Positions 15,846 to 23,166 are shown, numbered from the stretch's first letter. The stretch is 27,593 bases of DNA from JBICHM01 sp043101835 (GCA_043101835.1 JBICHM010000186.1:1-27593), one strand, 5' to 3'. Numbers and translations: made by a program. The notes: generated by a model not told the origin, from the letters alone.

Positions 15846-16385
15846 TCAGGCGTCGCGCAGCGCGAGCACCAGCTCGACCTTGCCGACCTGCTCGTCGAGT
15901 TCCGTCGCGATCTCCAGCGGCGCCTTGCCGGCGTCCGCGAGGCGGTAGATGTTCCGTACGATCGGGTCCGGCGCCGACCCCGATGGCGCGATGTCCGCGC
16001 CGATCTGTCGGCGCGCCGTCCCGCCCGACGCCGCCGCCTGCTCGAGGCGGGCGATCGTCGCGTTCGCCTCGTCGAGCAGAATCTCGAGACGCGCCGCCTT
16101 GTTGTCGAGATGCGCCGCGAGCCGGCGCGCGAGCTCCTCGGCGTCCACCATCACGCCGTCGAGCGAGTCGCGACCACGCTGGCGCGTCCGGATCTCCTCG
16201 AGACGCTCCGACGCGTCCGGCGACGCCGCGCTCCGACGCAGGCGCCGGCGAAGGCTGATCCAGGTCCACACCAGCAGGACGACCACCCCAGCCGCGAGGA
16301 GCACCCCCCCGAATGGCGACGGCGCCGCGATCGGCAATCCCTCGCCATCCGTCGGCCTGCTCGATTGGGCGATCACAGTCAGCAC
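15846..16385 (-). CDS. Single-pass membrane protein with helical linker and C-terminal HTH-like region
   Basis: This is a 179-residue protein. I use the GTG at 16385, with GGAG about nine bases upstream on the minus strand. One transmembrane helix lies at about 26-45 (GGVLLAAGVVVLLVWTWISL), followed by a very basic stretch (RRRLRR). A charged segment at about 57-118 is probably coiled coil (LARRLAAHLDNKAARLEILL). The last 35 residues (IYRLADAGKAPLEIATELD, then GKVELVLALR) resemble a small helix-turn-helix of the 'eIA..L....GEVELIL.LR' type found in several bacterial membrane proteins with DUF6115-like tails. No function is established. It is divergent from tilS with about 95 bases between them. 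Confidence 0.65.
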   Translation of the reverse strand: MLTVIAQSSRPTDGEGLPIAAPSPFGGVLLAAGVVVLLVWTWISLRRRLRRSAASPDASERLEEIRTRQRGRDSLDGVMVDAEELARRLAAHLDNKAARLEILLDEANATIARLEQAAASGGTARRQIGADIAPSGSAPDPIVRNIYRLADAGKAPLEIATELDEQVGKVELVLALRDA

Positions 16386-16467
16386 GCGTCCGGCTCCGCC
16401 GAAGTCGTCCAGGCGGGCGTCGGTCCCAGCGCACCGGCAGCGCCCGCGGTGTGGTGGGTGTCATCGG

Positions 16468-16482
16468 TATGATCGCGCTGTG
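16468..16482 (+). promoter_or_regulatory. TATGAT -10 box six bases before GTG (leaderless start of tilS)
   Basis: TATGAT at 16468-16473, one base from the sigma-70 consensus, is followed by CGCGCT and the GTG at 16480. The upstream sequence is GT-rich with no clear -35 element. No Shine-Dalgarno site is visible. Confidence 0.6.
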
Positions 16483-17403
16483 AGCATCACAAGAGCGCCA
16501 TCCCGGGCGTGGCGGCGCAGCGCCGGCGCGCTGCGAGCCGACCCTGCCGCGCGCGAGGCGACCCGGCGCTGGCGACGCGACACCGGCGGTGCGCCGACGC
16601 TCGTCGCCTGCAGCGCTGGCGCCGACTCCACCGCCCTCGCCCTCGCGCTTGGCGCCGCCGGCGCGCCGATCGCGCTCGGGCACATCGTCCACGACATGCG
16701 ACCGCGGCCCGAAGCCGAGGCCGATGCCGAGCGCGTGCGCGAGCTCGCGGGCCGACTTGGCGTCGAGGCCCTCGTCGGCGCAGCGGCGTCTGCGCCCGGT
16801 GAGAACATCGAGGCGTCGCTCCGGCACGCCCGCTACAGCGCGCTCGGCGACCTCGCCCGGCGCGTCGGCGCGGGCGCCGTCGCCAGCGCACACCACGCCG
16901 ACGACCAGCTCGAGTCGCACCTGCTCGCGCTCGCACGCGGCGCCGGGCCGCGAGGCCTCGCAGGCGTCGCCCCGCGACGGCCGCTCGCCGCCGGCGTCCT
17001 GCTCGTCCGTCCGTTGCTCGCCGCCACACGCGCCGACTGCGAACGCCTCTGCGCCCTCGCCGGGGTCGAATGGGCCGACGACCCCACGAACCGCGACACC
17101 GCGCGCGCCCGCGCGGCGCTCCGGCACACCGTCCTGCCATCGCTCGCCGCGCTGCATCCCCACGCCGTCCATGCGGCCTCCCGCGCCGCGGACCTCCTCC
17201 GCGACGCCGCCGGACTCATCGACGATCGCGTCCAGCAGGTTTTCGCCGACGACCTTGCCTGGGATCGCGCCTGCCTCCGCGCCGAACGGGCCATCGTGGT
17301 GGGGGAGGGGCTCCGGCGCGCCGTCCTGCGCCTGACCGGCGGCGCCGGGGCCGACGACCTCGGGGCACGCCGCATCGAACAGGCCGTCCGAGCGATCCGT
17401 TGA
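16480..17403 (+). CDS. tilS: tRNA(Ile)-lysidine synthetase, short form
   Basis: TilS uses ATP and lysine to convert C34 of the CAU-anticodon tRNA-Ile to lysidine so that it reads AUA. The 307-residue protein holds the N-type PP-loop ATPase: the P-loop reads SAGADS (45-50) instead of the usual SGGxDS. This is followed by AHHADDQLESHLLALARGAG, GLAGVAP and RPLLAATRADCERLCALAGVEWADDPTNRD, all hallmarks of TilS. It lacks the C-terminal substrate-binding domains of the long E. coli-type enzyme, as in other short TilS. The GTG at 16480 is the only reasonable start, since the upstream frame is the shadow of the divergent gene, and a TATGAT box sits six bases before it. Confidence 0.88.
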   Translation: MSITRAPSRAWRRSAGALRADPAAREATRRWRRDTGGAPTLVACSAGADSTALALALGAAGAPIALGHIVHDMRPRPEAEADAERVRELAGRLGVEALVGAAASAPGENIEASLRHARYSALGDLARRVGAGAVASAHHADDQLESHLLALARGAGPRGLAGVAPRRPLAAGVLLVRPLLAATRADCERLCALAGVEWADDPTNRDTARARAALRHTVLPSLAALHPHAVHAASRAADLLRDAAGLIDDRVQQVFADDLAWDRACLRAERAIVVGEGLRRAVLRLTGGAGADDLGARRIEQAVRAIR

Positions 17404-17510
17404 AGCAATCACGCGCCGCGCCGGTTCGAACTGCCCAGGAACACGACGCTGGAGATCAGCGCAACACGCGTCGTCATGCGTCGCGATGACCAAGGGCAGG
17501 AGCCTTCCGA

Positions 17511-17891
17511 ATGAATGTGCTGCTCGTCGGCCACTGCATGACCGACCGATTCTCGCTCACCCGCGCTGTCGCACGCGCACTGCCCGAGGCAAAGACCGAC
17601 GGCGTCAACAGCGATGCGGCCCTTGCGGCGGCGCTCGACAACGCTGCGCTTCTGCTCGTCAATCGCGTGCTCGACGGCCGCTTCAGCGCGCGCGACGGCG
17701 TGGCGCTGATCCGCTCCGTCACCGAGCGCGAGGGCGCCCGCCCCGTCGCGATGCTCGTGAGCAACTACGACGACGCCCAGGCCGCTGCCATCGAGGTGGG
17801 AGCCGCCCCCGGCTTCGGCAAGGCCGAGCTCCGTGCAGACCGAACAGCGATGCGCCTCCGCGTTGCGGTCGGGCTCGACACGGGCGCATGA
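17511..17891 (+). CDS. Degenerate response-regulator receiver-like protein
   Basis: This is a 126-residue protein with AGGAG at 17498-17502, eight bases before the ATG. It has the length and pattern of a stand-alone receiver domain: strand MNVLLVGH, helix FSLTRAVARAL, strand LLLVNRV, then AMLVSNYDDAQAAAIEVGA and PGFGKAEL, where a receiver has its conserved lysine. The acidic pair after strand 1 is missing, and the phospho-acceptor Asp after strand 3 is replaced by Asn (LLVNRVLDG). It would therefore not be phosphorylated normally. A phosphorylation-independent signalling role is possible. The stop codon overlaps the U-tract of the convergent sigma gene's terminator. There is no histidine kinase nearby. 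Confidence 0.6.
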   Translation: MNVLLVGHCMTDRFSLTRAVARALPEAKTDGVNSDAALAAALDNAALLLVNRVLDGRFSARDGVALIRSVTEREGARPVAMLVSNYDDAQAAAIEVGAAPGFGKAELRADRTAMRLRVAVGLDTGA

Positions 17892-17922
17892 AAAACGCCC
17901 CGCCGGCGAACCGACGGGGCGT
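17891..17922 (-). terminator. Rho-independent terminator of the sigma-factor gene
   Basis: On the minus strand ACGCCCCGTCGG-TTCG-CCGGCGGGGCGT forms a 12-bp stem with one mismatch and a TTCG tetraloop (17922-17895), followed by TTTTT (17895-17891, sharing one base). It lies 23 bases past the sigma-factor stop and overlaps the end of the convergent receiver-like gene. Confidence 0.85.
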
Positions 17923-17945
17923 GGCGGTGCGAACGTGATTCGGGA

Positions 17946-19001
17946 TCAGTTGAGGGTCGCGGCGGCCGCGGCCTCGTCGGCGGTCTGCGCCGTCCCGATG
18001 AAGTTCTCTTCGAGCTCGAGCTTGATCTTCTCGAGCGCCTTGTTCTGAATCTGACGCACACGCTCCTTGGTGACGCCGATGATCTGCCCGATCTGCTCGA
18101 GCGTCATGGGCTTCTCGGAGCGCTGCGACTCGATCCCGAAGCGGTAGTCGATGACGGTCCGCTCGATCTCGGAGAGGTCGGCGCGGTTGTCGAGAACGAT
18201 CCGCTTCACCTCGTCGGCCGCGTCCTTCTCGAAGTCGGCCCGCTTGGTCTCGAGGTGGTCGGACTTCTCGAGCTTGGGGTCGAAATCGGTCGGGAAGCGC
18301 TGGCGATGCTTGCTCAGCTTCATGCCCTGGCGGCTGAAGGCCTTGAGGATCGCGCGGCACGCGTAGGTCGAGAACTTGAACCCGCGACCCGCGTCGAACT
18401 TATCCACCGCACGAAGCAGCGCCATGTTGCCCTCGCTGACCAGGTCGGCGAAGTCCACCTCGCTCATCCGCGTGCGCTTGGCCATCGCCAGCACGAGCGC
18501 GAGATTGGTGTTGGCGATCTGCTCGCGCAGCCGAGCGGAGACGCGGTGCCACTTGAGCATCTCGGCGGCCTGCTCGTCCGTCGGCTGCTTGTCCGGCGAC
18601 GCCCAGACGACCTTCTGCAGCTCGCTGATGCGGTGGCGGGCGTAGTTGAACTGGTAGAACAGCACCCGCTCCTCGGCCGCGGTCAGGAGGACCTGATCGC
18701 CAGCGCTCGTCGAGCGGTTCTTCTGCGGGCTGAGGTCATCCATCAGCGGGTGGTACCACGACACATCCGGCTTCCGGATCGCCGGAGCCTCGTCGTAGAT
18801 CTGCCGCTCAGCGTCCGGCTCGTAGAACGCCGGGCTGTCGATGTAGTCCTGCTCCTTCGCGAGCAGCCGACGCAGCGTGCGCTCCTCACTGGGCGTGAGG
18901 CTGCGACGCGACTTCGAGCCCGCGGAGGGCTTGACCATGACGCGACGCTTCCGCCGGATCTGCTCGAGCGGAGAGTTCGTCTGCTTGCGCGTCGTGATCA
19001 T
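17946..19001 (-). CDS. Sigma-70 family RNA polymerase sigma factor (RpoD/SigA-like)
   Basis: This 351-residue sigma factor starts at ATG 19001, with AAGGTG 6-8 bases upstream; a GTG at 19010 is an alternative. Region 1.2/2.1 covers about 105-175 (LLTAAEERVLFYQFNYARHR), and region 2.2-2.4 about 180-225 (VDFADLVSEGNMALLRAVDKF, then GFKFSTYACRAILKAFSR). Region 4 is at about 275-330 (LSEIERTVIDYRFGI, HTH MTLEQIGQIIGVTKERVRQIQ). The linker between 230 and 275 is short and charged, so a full region 3 is not obvious. There is no long region 1.1, but a basic N-terminal tail of 35 residues. The FSTYACRAILKAF version of 2.4 differs from housekeeping sigma (ATWWIRQAI), which suggests a planctomycete alternative sigma. 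It has a long leader and a strong terminator. Confidence 0.9.
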   Translation of the reverse strand: MITTRKQTNSPLEQIRRKRRVMVKPSAGSKSRRSLTPSEERTLRRLLAKEQDYIDSPAFYEPDAERQIYDEAPAIRKPDVSWYHPLMDDLSPQKNRSTSAGDQVLLTAAEERVLFYQFNYARHRISELQKVVWASPDKQPTDEQAAEMLKWHRVSARLREQIANTNLALVLAMAKRTRMSEVDFADLVSEGNMALLRAVDKFDAGRGFKFSTYACRAILKAFSRQGMKLSKHRQRFPTDFDPKLEKSDHLETKRADFEKDAADEVKRIVLDNRADLSEIERTVIDYRFGIESQRSEKPMTLEQIGQIIGVTKERVRQIQNKALEKIKLELEENFIGTAQTADEAAAAATLN

Positions 19002-19200
19002 GCGATTCACCTTACCTCTGGCCGCCTCAGGGGCGACCGAACCTCCCGAACCCCAAAGGGATCGTCCTCCACGGTCCGGGCTGTCGAGATCTCAGGCTCG
19101 CCGGGGACGCCCCGGCTCCGTACAAACCCCAGTCGGGATGACGCTGGCACTCGGAACGGCCTCGCGGCCAGGCATGGCCGCACCGTCCCCGGAAATCCGT

Positions 19201-19221
19201 CCAGCGTGCTGGATCATAACA
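19201..19221 (-). promoter_or_regulatory. Extended -10 promoter with a palindrome at the start point of the sigma gene
   Basis: On the minus strand TGTTATGAT (19221-19213) is an extended -10 element. It is followed directly by CCAGCACGCTGG, an inverted repeat with a 2-base centre (19212-19201) that covers the likely +1 near 19206. This looks like an operator or the first hairpin of the leader. The -35 region (TTCCAG, 17-base spacer) is weak. Confidence 0.45.
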
Positions 19222-19344
19222 CATACGGGTTCGCCCTGGAATGGTTCTCCGATTCACGACGGATTTTGAAGCTGTCTAAGAAAGTCGGATTGTCCCGATG
19301 ATCATTTGCCAGATATTTGCCGTGGACCTCGCCAATTTCCGCCG

Positions 19345-19373
19345 TTGACGCTCCCTTCGGCCGGGGCTAGCGT
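19345..19373 (+). promoter_or_regulatory. sodA promoter: TTGACG-N17-TAGCGT
   Basis: TTGACG at 19345-19350 and TAGCGT at 19368-19373 are separated by the optimal 17 bases. Predicted transcription starts near 19380, giving a leader of about 100 bases to the ATG at 19482. Confidence 0.65.
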
Positions 19374-19481
19374 CCGTCGCCGGCCCCCGCCGGCGGCCTT
19401 CGGAAAGCCAACCTTCCCGGACGCCGAACTCTTCCAGACGCCGAACAACCCACCGCACATCCGCGCGGAAGGAGAGCCTCC

Positions 19482-20120
19482 ATGCCCTTCACCCTGCCCG
19501 ATCTCCCGTATGACAAGGCCGCCCTCGAGCCGCACATCGATGCCAACACCATGGAGATCCACCACGGCAAGCACCATGCCGGGTACGTCCAGAAGGCCAA
19601 CACCGCGCTCGAGGGCACCGCGTTCGCCGGCAAGCCAGTCGAGGAGGTCATCAGCCACCTGAGCGACATCCCGGCTGACAAGATGACAGCCGTCCGCAAC
19701 AACGCCGGCGGTCACGCCAACCACGCCCTCTTCTGGAGCGTCCTTGCGCCGGCCGGGAAGGGCGGGGGCGGCGCCCCTGACGGTCCCCTCGCCGACGCCA
19801 TCACAAAGGCATTCGGCTCCTTCGACGACTTCAAATCGAAGTTTGCAGACGCCGCGGCCACCCGCTTCGGCTCCGGCTGGGCCTGGCTCTGCGTGAAGGG
19901 CGACGGCTCGCTGGCCGTCTGCTCCACCGCCAACCAGGACAACCCCCGCATGGGCGAGAAGATCGCCGGTTGCGCCGGCGCCCCCATCCTCGGCCTCGAT
20001 GTCTGGGAGCACGCCTACTACCTGAAGTATCAGAACAAGCGCCCCGACTACATCAGCGCGTTCTGGAACGTGGTGAACTGGAAGCAGGTCGGCGAGAACT
20101 TCAAGAAGGCCACCGCCTGA
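19482..20120 (+). CDS. sodA: Manganese-type superoxide dismutase
   Basis: The enzyme converts superoxide to H2O2 and O2. The 212-residue cytosolic protein has the four metal ligands: His27 (EIHHGKHH), His81 (GGHANHALFW), Asp173 and His177 (LDVWEHAYYLKY). Its Mn character is suggested by GGHANHALFW and by NQDNP (Gln152) near residue 150, rather than the AAQ.WNH form of FeSOD. It carries no signal peptide. A very strong GGAAGGAGAG at 19467-19476 precedes the ATG. It is transcribed alone, with its own promoter and a terminator that lies inside the 3' end of the convergent M48 gene. The stop codons of the two genes are three bases apart. Confidence 0.95.
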   Translation: MPFTLPDLPYDKAALEPHIDANTMEIHHGKHHAGYVQKANTALEGTAFAGKPVEEVISHLSDIPADKMTAVRNNAGGHANHALFWSVLAPAGKGGGGAPDGPLADAITKAFGSFDDFKSKFADAAATRFGSGWAWLCVKGDGSLAVCSTANQDNPRMGEKIAGCAGAPILGLDVWEHAYYLKYQNKRPDYISAFWNVVNWKQVGENFKKATA

Positions 20121-20123
20121 GCC

Positions 20124-21644
20124 TCACCGGGCAGGCAGAATCGATTGCACAGGCCGGTCCGACCCGTCGGGCCGGCCTGTTTCCTGCGCCCCGCCGCGTG
20201 CGTCGACGCTGATCCGCCACGACGCGAGCGCGACGAACGCGACCAGCGCAACGAGCGTTGCGCGCTTCGCGCGGTTCGCGGCCCGGTCGGCGTCGAACGC
20301 GTCGAGCGGCCGGCCCGCCAGGTGCAGGATCGCGCGCTGGCGCGACCCGATGCTCCCGTGCCGCCAGGTGAACCGCTCGGTGGGGATGTGGCTGAGCGCC
20401 GCGACGCGCCCGAGCGCCCCGGCCATCGCGCGTGTCGCCTCTTCGGTCGCCGGGGCGTCCGAAGCGTGCCCGCCGGCCATCCCGCTCAGGTGCTGCACGG
20501 CAAAGGCATCCGCCTGACGCTCGAACCGCCGGCTCACCATCCCCAGCGCCCAGAAGCCTGCGCAAAGGCCGAGCGCGATCGCGATCGAGTCGAGCCAGAC
20601 GCCCCACTCGGCAGCATGCGCCGGCAGCAGCTGCGCCGCGAGATCCCCGGTGAGCGCGCCGAGACCGATTGTCGCGCCCAGCGCGCCCATCAGCCACGGC
20701 AGGTGGCGCCGGCGCGCGTGCCCAACCTCGTGCGCCACCACCGCCTCCAGTTCGTCGTCGGGAAGGCGCTCCAGAAGCGCATCGCTCAGCAGCACGTACC
20801 GCACCGGCGCGAAGACGCCCATCACCGCCGCGTTCAGCGTTGCGCCGCGCGTCCGCCACACGAGGATCTCCGCCACACCCACGCGCTGGCGTTTGCACAG
20901 CGCGTCGAGCCGATCACGCAGCGCCCCGGCGCCGAGCGGCACGGTGTCCCAGATGCGCCGCACCAGCGGGGGAGTCAACGCGAGCGTCAGCAGTGCGCCC
21001 GCTGCCTCCAGCGTGCCCGCGCCGAGCATCCAGCCGTCACCGTCGAGCGTGATCCAGCCCCGCGCCTGCGCCATTGCCAGCGCGCGGTCGACGCCCTCCA
21101 CCCATGCGCCGATCAACCCGATCGGCACGAGCGCGAGCAGCGCCCGGTGACGCGCCTGGTCGAGCACGTACTGCCAGCGCGTCGGCGGCGCGTGCATCCC
21201 TGCGTCGGTGTCGAGCGATCGCAGCACCAGCGCATCGCGGATCCGGCGTTCGACCGGGTAGTGCGCCGCCCACAGCCAGGCGAGCGCGAGAAGCGCCGGC
21301 AGGATCGCCAGCGCCTCATCAAGCAGCACGAGGTCGCCGATGCGGTCGCGCACCATCACGAGCCACGCCTCGCCGACGATCGCCCACGCCGCGCTCGCGC
21401 CAATCGCCACGCGCGCCGCGCTGACCGTCCGTTCCGCCCGCAGCAGGCGACGCGCCCGGCCGTCTCGATCGACAGCGCGCACCAGCATCGCCACACGCGC
21501 GTGGGCCACCAGCGCGATCGCGAATGGAACGGTCATCCCCAGCGCGAGGCTCGCGCCGCCCGGCGCCGCTCCGGTGCGTCCGGCGAAGACGCCGTCCCAG
21601 ACGAGGACGGCGCCGACCAGCAGGATCACGATCGGATCGATCAT
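20124..21644 (-). CDS. Multi-pass membrane M48-family zinc protease
   Basis: This 506-residue protein is related to HtpX/Ste24-type M48 peptidases, which degrade or process membrane proteins. The zinc site HEVGH (His305, Glu306, His309) is followed at a suitable distance by RRFERQADAF, whose Glu375 is the third ligand. There are hydrophobic segments at about 4-18, 34-56, 76-97, 108-127, 167-184, 205-225, around 314-345 and 352-370, plus a C-terminal segment at 465-480 (ATLVALVAFVALASW). The active site should face the cytoplasm as in relatives. It has 34 bases to the upstream lipoprotein gene and no clear Shine-Dalgarno of its own, so it is likely co-transcribed. The last 20 residues are encoded by DNA that doubles as the sodA terminator. 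Confidence 0.85.
   Translation of the reverse strand: MIDPIVILLVGAVLVWDGVFAGRTGAAPGGASLALGMTVPFAIALVAHARVAMLVRAVDRDGRARRLLRAERTVSAARVAIGASAAWAIVGEAWLVMVRDRIGDLVLLDEALAILPALLALAWLWAAHYPVERRIRDALVLRSLDTDAGMHAPPTRWQYVLDQARHRALLALVPIGLIGAWVEGVDRALAMAQARGWITLDGDGWMLGAGTLEAAGALLTLALTPPLVRRIWDTVPLGAGALRDRLDALCKRQRVGVAEILVWRTRGATLNAAVMGVFAPVRYVLLSDALLERLPDDELEAVVAHEVGHARRRHLPWLMGALGATIGLGALTGDLAAQLLPAHAAEWGVWLDSIAIALGLCAGFWALGMVSRRFERQADAFAVQHLSGMAGGHASDAPATEEATRAMAGALGRVAALSHIPTERFTWRHGSIGSRQRAILHLAGRPLDAFDADRAANRAKRATLVALVAFVALASWRISVDARGGAQETGRPDGSDRPVQSILPAR
20149..20183 (+). terminator. Terminator of sodA, within the 3' end of the M48 gene
   Basis: ACAGGCCGG pairs with CCGGCCTGT (20149-20157 and 20172-20180), with a further CCGA/TCGG inside, and is followed by TTTC. 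It lies 29 bases past the sodA stop and inside the coding region of the convergent protease gene. Confidence 0.7.
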
Positions 21645-21678
21645 GCGTCGCTGGGGTCGCTGGAGCGGGCGCGCGCGA

Positions 21679-23133
21679 TCACGGGCGCGCCAGCTCGCCC
21701 AGATCGATTCGCGCGCCGCCCGGCTGGTAGTAGTCGGCGCCGAGCGTGTCGGCGTCGATGAAGGTCAGGACGAGGCACGCGCGCCCGAACTCCTGTGCAA
21801 AGACGAGGTCGGCCTCGCTCGGGCCGGCGTAGTCGGCGTTCCCGTGCCGGTTCGCGTGGAAGTGATAGAGCAGGGGCGCGGTCGCGCCGCGCTCGAGCAT
21901 CTCCGGTGGCGCAATGAATCGCCGGTCGCCCAGACGCTGCGCCGGGCGCGGCTCGAAGCCCATCGCCGTCCACGAATGCTCGCTGGCCGTCAGCACACCG
22001 CCGTGCTCGCACGACCGATCAAGGTGATCGGCGTCCGCCTGATCGAAGAGCGCCTGCACGATCGCGCCGTCTCGCAGCGCACGCTCAGCCATGAGGATCG
22101 CCGCACAGTCTCCCCAGGCGAGCTCGTTGCGCCAGCGCGAGACCTGCTCCATTCGCGCGCTCACACCCTCGCCGCCGCCGGTGCGCTCGTGCCGGCGCCG
22201 GCCCGTGAGGCGCGCCTCCACGAGGACCAGCAAGTCCTCCCGCGACATCTCCAGCCACGACGGCTCGTTCGCCGCGACCCAGCGCGCAACCGACGCGTGA
22301 CGGAGCGCCAGCCCCGCGCGCTGCTCCGCATCGAGGTGGGCGATCGCCTCCGACGCCTCGCGCCAGAACGACGCATGCTCGGGGCGGCGCATGTCGCGCA
22401 CCCATTCCAGCTGCTTGGCGCTCTCCGGGATGGCCCCGAGATCGACCGCGGCCCGCCGGATGTCCTCCACCAGCGGATCCGCCTGGCCCGCCGGCAGGTC
22501 ACGGAGCAGCGCGACGCTCGCATCATCACCGGGGTCGATGCGCCGAAGCAGCGCCCAGGCGTCCTGGCGCGTCCGCTCGGCGAACGGTCCATCGAGGGTT
22601 CGGTCGGCGAAGACGCCGAAGACGATCCCGTCGAGCGTCGTATCCGGGTGCAGCGCCAGCAGCGCCGCGCGCTCGGGTCGCTCGTCGTCGGGTGGCGTCG
22701 GCACGGCGCGTGACCAGGAACGCACCAGGGCCGCAGTCAGGTCGGTCCAGCCGCGCTCCCCGGCCAACGCGCTGATGCGTTCGATAACCGGCCACGAGGT
22801 CTCGGTGGGCAGCAGCAGGGCGAGCATCGCGCGCGAGTCCGCGTCGTCGTCGGCGAGGAGCGTGTCGATGGCCGCAATGCGCACATCGGGCGAAGCGCTG
22901 CGCTGCCACGCCAGGCTCTTGATCCCCTCGCGCGTCTCGGCCGGCAGGGGGGTGGTCCCGCGCAGACGCTCGAGGTCCGCGATCCGCGCCCGATCCGGCG
23001 CATCGGCGTCGTCGAAGGGCGCGGCGGCCACCGGAGCGCTCCCGCCGGCGCCCGAAGCGCACCCGACAAGCCCCGCCTGGAGCAGCGGCAGGCAGCAGAT
23101 GAGTCCGATCATCGCGCGATTGCGTGGAAGCAT
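21679..23133 (-). CDS. Lipoprotein with helical N-terminal domain and C-terminal JAMM-like motif
   Basis: This is a 484-residue lipoprotein with signal peptide and lipobox LVGC (Cys25). Residues about 45-230 are rich in short helices (RIAAIDTLLADDDADSRAML) and resemble HEAT-like repeats, though no repeat register can be fixed. Residues about 421-465 read LLYHFHANRH followed by NADYAGPSEADLVFAQE. The His424-x-His426 and Ser439-x-x-Asp442 pattern resembles the JAMM/MPN metalloprotease motif (H-x-H-x7-S-x-x-D), with five extra residues in the spacer. The gene's ATG is six bases after a TACAGT box and lacks a Shine-Dalgarno. It probably forms an operon with the M48 protease 34 bases downstream, which suggests a joint envelope quality-control role (inference). 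It could instead be a non-enzymatic domain. Confidence 0.7.
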   Translation of the reverse strand: MLPRNRAMIGLICCLPLLQAGLVGCASGAGGSAPVAAAPFDDADAPDRARIADLERLRGTTPLPAETREGIKSLAWQRSASPDVRIAAIDTLLADDDADSRAMLALLLPTETSWPVIERISALAGERGWTDLTAALVRSWSRAVPTPPDDERPERAALLALHPDTTLDGIVFGVFADRTLDGPFAERTRQDAWALLRRIDPGDDASVALLRDLPAGQADPLVEDIRRAAVDLGAIPESAKQLEWVRDMRRPEHASFWREASEAIAHLDAEQRAGLALRHASVARWVAANEPSWLEMSREDLLVLVEARLTGRRRHERTGGGEGVSARMEQVSRWRNELAWGDCAAILMAERALRDGAIVQALFDQADADHLDRSCEHGGVLTASEHSWTAMGFEPRPAQRLGDRRFIAPPEMLERGATAPLLYHFHANRHGNADYAGPSEADLVFAQEFGRACLVLTFIDADTLGADYYQPGGARIDLGELARP

Positions 23134-23149
23134 GGCGTCACTGTAGTGA
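23131..23149 (-). promoter_or_regulatory. TACAGT -10 box six bases before ATG, inside a TCACT-GT-AGTGA inverted repeat
   Basis: On the minus strand TACAGT (23145-23140) is followed by GACGCC and the ATG at 23133. The -10 box lies inside TCACTGTAGTGA (23138-23149), an inverted repeat with 5-base arms, which could be an operator. Confidence 0.5.
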
Positions 23150-23166
23150 TGACGGCGCGCGCCGGG

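Larger units (their letters stand above)
19002..19481. other. Intergenic region between the sigma gene and sodA: two divergent promoters and two leaders
   Basis: No coding region is supported here. On the minus side is the sigma-factor leader of about 200 bases, with a 7-bp hairpin GCGGCCA-GGCA-TGGCCGC at 19164-19181 and a GC-rich CGGGGACGCCCCG element near 19098. Its promoter lies at 19213-19221. On the plus side the sodA promoter lies at 19345-19373, with a leader of about 100 bases that contains GCCGG...CCGGC at 19379-19394. The stretch 19240-19340 is relatively AT-rich and could be a regulator site; nothing specific is recognised. Confidence 0.5.

Noticed and set aside
16469..16483. A five-codon mini-ORF (ATG ATC GCG CTG TGA) overlapping the tilS start
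   Set aside because: The ATG is part of the TATGAT -10 box; if the mRNA begins at the GTG, this ORF is not transcribed. No ribosome-binding site is seen.
15730..17493. A 587-codon minus-strand open frame across tilS
   Set aside because: TilS motifs on the plus strand and the 16385 membrane gene account for this stretch; the antisense translation is low-complexity Arg/Gly/Ala.
19002..19481. tRNA or small RNA gene in the large gap
   Set aside because: No cloverleaf, CCA end or T-loop GGTTCGAAT-like element is seen; the region is explained by two leaders and two promoters.
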